From an uncultured Clostridia bacterium (GTDB lineage: Bacteria > Bacillota > Clostridia > Christensenellales > Borkfalkiaceae): a DNA stretch of 49,619 nt. The notes under the pieces are model-generated. The model saw nothing but the letters and a program-made list of their open reading frames with translations. It had not been told where the DNA came from and ran no database searches. The DNA lies in NCBI GenBank assembly GCA_947626005.1, contig CANQQM010000056.1, positions 1 to 49,619 of the forward strand, in the 5' to 3' direction. A program made the position numbers and the translations under genes. Shown here one piece after another: positions 48,618 to 49,619 of this stretch; position 1 is the first letter of the stretch; each line of letters starts with the position of its first letter.

Positions 48618-48848
48618 TCACGCCTTCGGTTCATCGGAGCCGTCCTTCGGGGGGTCGGGGTCCATGAAGTCGGGCTTTTTGGGCTGCTCCTCCGAGCGGT
48701 TCTTCGCCAGAAACATGACGATCGCAAAGACGCAGGCGGCGGCGATGAGGAGGAGGCAGTAGGTAAATCCGCAAAACACGCCGACAAGAATGGCGGACGC
48801 GACGCAAAGGCAGGAAAGGATGCAGCAAAGAACGCGAAGGATCTTCAT
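48618..48848 (-). CDS. Small two-span membrane protein
   Basis: A 76-residue protein with two hydrophobic helices (about 4-24 and 28-48, together nearly continuous, Cys/Leu/Ala-rich) and a polar, Pro/Asp/Lys-rich C-tail (KKPDFMDPDPPKDG). GGAGA lies about 7 nt before the ATG at 48848, and a promoter is present. Function unknown. It is divergent from the rRNA operon. Confidence 0.68.
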   Translation of the reverse strand: MKILRVLCCILSCLCVASAILVGVFCGFTYCLLLIAAACVFAIVMFLAKNRSEEQPKKPDFMDPDPPKDGSDEPKA

Positions 48849-48879
48849 AAATTTCTCCGTCGGGAATAAATTCCCCTCT

Positions 48880-48908
48880 ATTGTAGCATAATCAAAAGCA
48901 AAACACAA
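48880..48908 (-). promoter_or_regulatory. Promoter of the small membrane protein gene
   Basis: On the - strand: TTGTGT, 17-bp spacer, TACAAT; leader about 25 nt. Confidence 0.65.
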
Positions 48909-48975
48909 CCTGTAGCGGTGGGCAAATTTCGGCAAAATTTTTGCAAAAAAACGCGAAAAATGTGCCGAAAAACAG

Positions 48976-49004
48976 TTGACTTTCCATTTTAGATATGATA
49001 GAAT
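48976..49004 (+). promoter_or_regulatory. rRNA operon promoter P1
   Basis: TTGACT, 17-bp spacer, TAGAAT, preceded by A-rich tracts that could act as an UP element. Confidence 0.75.
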
Positions 49005-49088
49005 GAACAAGCTGTCCGAAAGAAGCGCGTATATATACGGAAATTTGCGGGGAACCGAAAAAAATTCCGAAAATGTGCCGCGAATCGC

Positions 49089-49118
49089 TTGACAGGGCGG
49101 GGGATGCTATGTTATAAT
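49089..49118 (+). promoter_or_regulatory. rRNA operon promoter P2
   Basis: TTGACA, 18-bp spacer with a G run, TATAAT. About 210 nt of leader follow before the mature 16S rRNA; the 48849-49331 interval contains no gene. Confidence 0.85.
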
Positions 49119-49331
49119 AGCAAAGCTCACTCTGCGAGGGGAGAGCCCGAACTGTTGTTCGGTTGCGCAGATTAAAAATCGAATAAGAAAGAAACGATTT
49201 TTTGTAACACAAGAAATGTAGTTTCTGTCAATTTTTTTGAGAACAGTAGTACTCAAAAGCAAAGTCAGCAAAATAACGAAATTTTCGTCAGAGCCGTCGG
49301 TGCGGTTAGCCCGCAGCGACTTTGAACAATT

Positions 49332-49619
49332 GAACTTAAGAGTTTGATTCTGGCTCAGGATGAACGCTGGCGGCGTGCTTAACACATGCAAGTCGAACGG
49401 GCGTAGCAATACGTCAGTGGCGGACGGGTGAGTAACACGTGAGCAATCTGCCCATGTCAGGGGGATAACAGTTAGAAATGACTGCTAATACCGCATATGA
49501 CCACAGGGAGGCATCTCCCGGGGGTGAAAGATTTTATCGGACATGGATGAGCTCGCGTCCCATTAGGCAGTTGGCGGGGTAACGGCCCACCAAACCGACG
49601 ATGGGTAGCCGACCTTAGA
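49332..49619 (+). rRNA. rrs: 16S ribosomal RNA, 5' part
   Basis: AGAGTTTGATTCTGGCTCAG (49339-49358), the universal 5' primer site, followed by GATGAACGCTGGCGGCGTGC, CACATGCAAGTCGAACG and GGCGGACGGGTGAGTAACACG, diagnostic of bacterial 16S rRNA. The gene runs off the right edge of the window, so about 288 of roughly 1500 nt are seen; the exact mature 5' end is set by analogy with E. coli. Read away from the origin 22 kb away, as expected for rRNA. Confidence 0.97.

Noticed and set aside
49321-49336. TTTGAACAATTGAAC before 16S rRNA as a further DeoR-type operator
   Set aside because: It shares only TTTGAACAA with the motif and lies at the processed 5' end of 16S rRNA, where conserved leader sequence is expected.

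Overview
The window reads as a G+C-rich chromosomal segment of a spore-forming Clostridia-type bacterium (Bacillota). The grounds are strong AAGGAG-type ribosome sites, near-consensus sigma-A promoters that almost all have 17-bp spacers, sporulation-linked genes (a PdaB-like deacetylase, YyaC), a Firmicutes-style origin, ParABS and the rpmH-rnpA-yidD-yidC-jag cluster. A Christensenellales-like lineage is my guess from overall gene style, not something the sequence proves.

Layout. (1) 1-7450 is part of a mobilizable or conjugative element: a truncated TnpX-like serine recombinase with a TnpW-like partner, a ribbon-helix-helix-like (MobC-like) gene, two oppositely oriented IncP/MOBP-style nick-site repeats, an A+T-rich 504-residue cargo gene of unknown function, and a + strand module of zinc-ribbon protein, ClpP-type protease, unknown protein and VirD4/TraG coupling ATPase. 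(2) 7450-7946 is a repeat-filled spacer; part of it recurs inverted at 22.1-22.4 kb. (3) 7947-26563 is the left replichore arm, nearly all on the - strand: SSB-like protein, polysaccharide deacetylase, ComF, a Pro/Glu-tailed lipoprotein, esterase, rpsI-rplM, a cysE-cysS-alaS-acetyltransferase operon, a DeoR regulator (+), pckG, a YpsA-like protein and rsmG. (4) 26.56-26.96 kb is the likely replication origin: DnaA-box-like sites, a GC cluster, DnaA-trios and an A+T-rich stretch, lying in the dnaN leader with no dnaA beside it. (5) 26959-49619 is the right arm, mostly + strand: dnaN, rpmH, rnpA, yidD, yidC, jag, yyaC (-), cvpA-like, two parS sites, ftsH-parA-parB, an acyltransferase fusion, a sugar ABC importer (binding protein plus two permeases, no ATPase), a GH43 glycosidase, an unknown lipoprotein, a BRO-N remnant, and the 5' part of a 16S rRNA gene behind tandem promoters.

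How it fits together. Gene orientation flips at 26.6-26.9 kb, exactly where the origin motifs lie, so most genes, including ribosomal and rRNA genes, are read away from the origin. ParA, ParB and two parS sites provide origin segregation; FtsH, YidC, YidD and Jag serve membrane-protein insertion and quality control. The ABC importer and GH43 enzyme look like a glycan-use module, probably arabinose- or xylose-containing. I see no CRISPR array and no tRNA gene. The least explained items are the twin oriT-like region, the 504-residue cargo protein, the interspersed GC-rich repeat, the short alanyl-tRNA synthetase, the YidC with a large inserted domain, and a possible small regulon sharing a TTTTGTTCAAA operator.
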